Assembly: GCA_903848435.1 (NCBI GenBank)
Contig: CAINGG010000396.1
Location: forward strand, 1-7,917
Direction of reading: 5' to 3'
DNA from: an uncultured Actinomycetes bacterium
GTDB taxonomy: Bacteria > Actinomycetota > Actinomycetes > S36-B12
Length of the DNA: 7,917 bases
Of this stretch, positions 6,230 through 7,917 are shown in pieces. The notes below the pieces were generated by a model. It did no database searches. It was not told the origin of the DNA and saw only the letters and a list, made by a program, of their open reading frames with translations. The position numbers were made by a program, and so were the translations under genes. The first letter of the stretch is position 1; each line of letters begins with the position of its first letter.

Positions 6230-7489
6230 CTACCTGACGGACTTGATGGGGATGATGGCGAGCGCGCCGAGGATGACGATGCCGGCGGTCACGGCGTACA
6301 GCACCGGGTAGCCGCCGAGGACGGTGACGAGGGGTGCCGCGATAACGGGCGCGAGCACCTGGGGTGCGCTGTTGGCGATATTGATGACGCCGAGGTCGCG
6401 TGCGCGGTCCTCCGCATTGGGCAACACCTGCGTGATGAGTGCCTGGTCGACGGCGAGATAGACGCCGTACCCAAGACCCAGGATGAGTGCGGCCACCATG
6501 GCCATGTGCAGGGTCGTCGTGCCGATGAGGACAAGGGCAGCGACGGCCATGATGAGTGTGGCGACGATGACGTAGATCTTGCGCTTTCCGCTGCGATCCG
6601 ACAGGAGACCACCGATGACGGCGGTGAGGATCGTGCCGAGTGCGTAGAGCCCGACTAGCAGTGTCTGGCCCTGGCCGGCCGCGGTCTCGTCGAGGCCGAC
6701 GCGATCCTGCAGGAAGAACAGCAGGTAGAGCGTGGCCAGTGCCGAGCCCAGCGAGACCAGGAATCGCGCGAGCCAGGCCCAGGCGAAGTCCGGATGCTTG
6801 CGCGGAGAGACCCAGAATCCGCGGATGAACTCGCCGAGCTTGAACGGTGGTCGATCGGCGCGCGGCAGTGGCGGGTCCTTGAGCACCAGCACGAAGGGGA
6901 TGACGAGTACGAAGGCGAGCACGGCCGTGAGGTAAGTGCCGGGTACGAGCCCGAGCACCACGAAGGTCACGAGTGCGACGCCCAGGACGATGCCGAGGGT
7001 CTGGCTGAGCCCCACCCACCCCGACGCAATGCCGCGCTGGGCGACGGGGACCTGGTCGGGGATCGTTGCGGTGAGGCCGGCGTAGGAGGCGTTGATCGCG
7101 GCCTGGCCCAGGCCCCAGAAGACCGCGAGTCCGACGATGGTGCTCTGCGTTGACAGCAGGGCGATGGCGATGGCGCCGAAGAAGGCGCCGAGGAGCAGCC
7201 AGGGGCGGCGCCGACCGAAGCGCGAGGTGGTGCGATCCGACAGGGCGCCAGCCAGGGGATTGGCGATGATTGCGACGAAGGCACCGACGCCGGTGACCAC
7301 TGCGAGTGCGGTCTCCTTGCCGTCGGCACCGGCGATGTCCTCGGAGAAGCGCGGCAGCAGGTTTTGGATCGGCGTGAAGAAGGCCAGCCAGATGCCGAGG
7401 TTGGCGAGGGCGAGGGTGGCCAGGAAGGTCGCGCGCACGCGCACGGTGGGCTCGGCGAGTGCGGCGGCGGGCACGGGTGGCGTGGTCAT
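6230..7489 (-). CDS. Major facilitator superfamily transporter, probable sugar/glucoside importer
   Basis: This is a 419-aa integral membrane protein with 12 predicted helices, at about 20-40, 59-83, 96-115, 117-138, 158-180, 184-204, 236-260, 274-296, 303-323, 327-349, 367-392 and 394-414. Both halves carry the MFS loop motif: GALSDRTTSRFGRRRP between helices 2 and 3 (Asp85), and GLLSDRSGKRK between helices 8 and 9 (about 294-304). The FGRRRPW form is typical of cation-coupled sugar symporters of the GPH/sucrose type. The ATG at 7489 overlaps the TGA of the glycoside hydrolase as ATGA, and no clear Shine-Dalgarno precedes it, so translation probably depends on coupling. The pairing with a family-1 beta-glycosidase argues for import of cellobiose or an aryl- or alkyl-beta-glucoside. 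That substrate is inferred from context, not read from the protein. Confidence 0.9.
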   Translation of the reverse strand: MTTPPVPAAALAEPTVRVRATFLATLALANLGIWLAFFTPIQNLLPRFSEDIAGADGKETALAVVTGVGAFVAIIANPLAGALSDRTTSRFGRRRPWLLLGAFFGAIAIALLSTQSTIVGLAVFWGLGQAAINASYAGLTATIPDQVPVAQRGIASGWVGLSQTLGIVLGVALVTFVVLGLVPGTYLTAVLAFVLVIPFVLVLKDPPLPRADRPPFKLGEFIRGFWVSPRKHPDFAWAWLARFLVSLGSALATLYLLFFLQDRVGLDETAAGQGQTLLVGLYALGTILTAVIGGLLSDRSGKRKIYVIVATLIMAVAALVLIGTTTLHMAMVAALILGLGYGVYLAVDQALITQVLPNAEDRARDLGVINIANSAPQVLAPVIAAPLVTVLGGYPVLYAVTAGIVILGALAIIPIKSVR

Positions 7490-7917
7490 GGCAGCGAGGG
7501 AGGCGCCTGTCCGGTCACGATCTGGTGGAACCAGGCGAAGGAATCCTTGGGCGTGCGCACCTGGGTGTCAGGGTCGACATAGACCAGGCCGAAGCGCTGG
7601 TCGAATCCCTCGGCCCACTCGAAGTTGTCGGTGAGGGTCCAGCAGAAGTAGCCGCGGATGTCGACGCCGGCCTGTATCGCCCCGTTGAGCGCGCGCAGGT
7701 GACGGTCGATGTAGGCGATGCGGAAGGTGTCGCGGATGCGACCGTCCGTGTCGATGACATCGGGGATCGACGTGCCATTCTCGGTGATGTAGATCGGGGG
7801 TAGCGCCTCGCCGTAGTGATCCTTCAGGCCCATGAGCAGGGCGGTCAGCGCCTCGGGCACGACGGGCCAGTCGAAGCCGGTGCGCGGCACGCCCTCGATG
7901 GGCGTTAGCTCGAAGCC
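7486..7917 (-). CDS. Glycoside hydrolase family 1 (beta-glucosidase type), C-terminal part, cut by window edge
   Basis: The last 143 residues are visible, and the reading frame is open through the right edge. A GTG at 7890 is internal, because the in-frame codons before it (GFELTPIEG) continue the family sequence. The catalytic nucleophile is the Glu of ITENGTS (visible residue 46). The C-terminal signature WTLTDNFEWAEGFDQRFGLVYVD contains the tryptophan and Asn-Phe-Glu-Trp residues that hold the sugar in the -1 and +1 sites. The acid/base Glu in the TxNEP motif lies outside the window. The enzyme hydrolyses beta-linked glucosides, galactosides or phospho-glucosides with retention. Pairing with an MFS symporter rather than a phosphotransferase system favours a non-phosphorylated substrate (inference). 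No signal peptide can be assessed. The TGA overlaps the transporter ATG, making the two genes one operon. Confidence 0.94.
   Translation of the reverse strand, partial: GFELTPIEGVPRTGFDWPVVPEALTALLMGLKDHYGEALPPIYITENGTSIPDVIDTDGRIRDTFRIAYIDRHLRALNGAIQAGVDIRGYFCWTLTDNFEWAEGFDQRFGLVYVDPDTQVRTPKDSFAWFHQIVTGQAPPSLP

Noticed and set aside
6123..7019. Minus-strand open frame of 298 codons within the transporter and tag genes
   Set aside because: It is an Arg/Pro/His-rich frame-shifted shadow of the MFS transporter, typical of high-GC DNA.
1..7917. CRISPR arrays, tRNA/rRNA genes, insertion sequences, toxin-antitoxin or defence genes
   Set aside because: No direct-repeat arrays, cloverleaf-like sequence, transposase motifs or defence-protein motifs were seen. 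The window is almost fully covered by metabolic and repair genes.

Overview
The window looks like chromosomal DNA from a high-GC Gram-positive bacterium (Actinomycetota). The evidence is high GC with G/C-ending codons, several GTG starts behind strong Shine-Dalgarno sequences, and tightly packed operons with overlapping stop and start codons. The genus cannot be named from the sequence. Nothing points to a phage, insertion sequence, CRISPR array, tRNA or rRNA.

Left block (about 1-4812, all minus strand). Read in transcription order it encodes a secreted family-5 extracellular solute-binding protein (4812 to 2950), a zinc-dependent medium-chain alcohol dehydrogenase (2888 to 1788), an aldehyde dehydrogenase (1807 to 347) and an enolase-superfamily (mandelate racemase/muconate lactonizing type) protein cut by the left edge (338 to 1). 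The last three are packed as an operon with 8-20 bp gaps or overlaps. Together they suggest capture of a small molecule, oxidation of an alcohol through an aldehyde to an acid, and further dehydration or isomerisation of an acid. The substrate cannot be read from the sequence. The binding protein lacks a lipobox and instead carries a C-terminal membrane anchor. No transporter permease or ATPase gene is present in the window.

Divergent point (4813-4884). A 72-bp spacer separates the binding-protein gene from a plus-strand alpha/beta-hydrolase gene (4885-5658, phospholipase/carboxylesterase type). It holds an 18-bp element, ATGTTGACGCACnAGTCA, that recurs with a single variable base in the spacer just upstream of the alcohol dehydrogenase. 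At that second place it forms a perfect GTTGAC-N6-GTCAAC dyad. This is the most informative non-coding signal in the window: a probable operator for one local regulator that ties the hydrolase, binding protein and oxidative enzymes together.

Right block (5636-7917, all minus strand). The C-terminal part of a family-1 glycoside hydrolase (cut by the right edge) overlaps by ATGA with a 12-helix major facilitator transporter. The transporter is followed 3 nt later by tag (DNA-3-methyladenine glycosylase I). This reads as a beta-glucoside uptake and hydrolysis operon with a DNA-repair gene translationally coupled at its end. tag and the plus-strand hydrolase converge and overlap by 23 bp, and a perfect 10-bp-arm palindrome (5545-5565) beyond the tag stop may end the leftward transcript.

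Intergenic DNA is minimal. The longest spacer is 72 bp, so there is no gene-free stretch above 300 bases.
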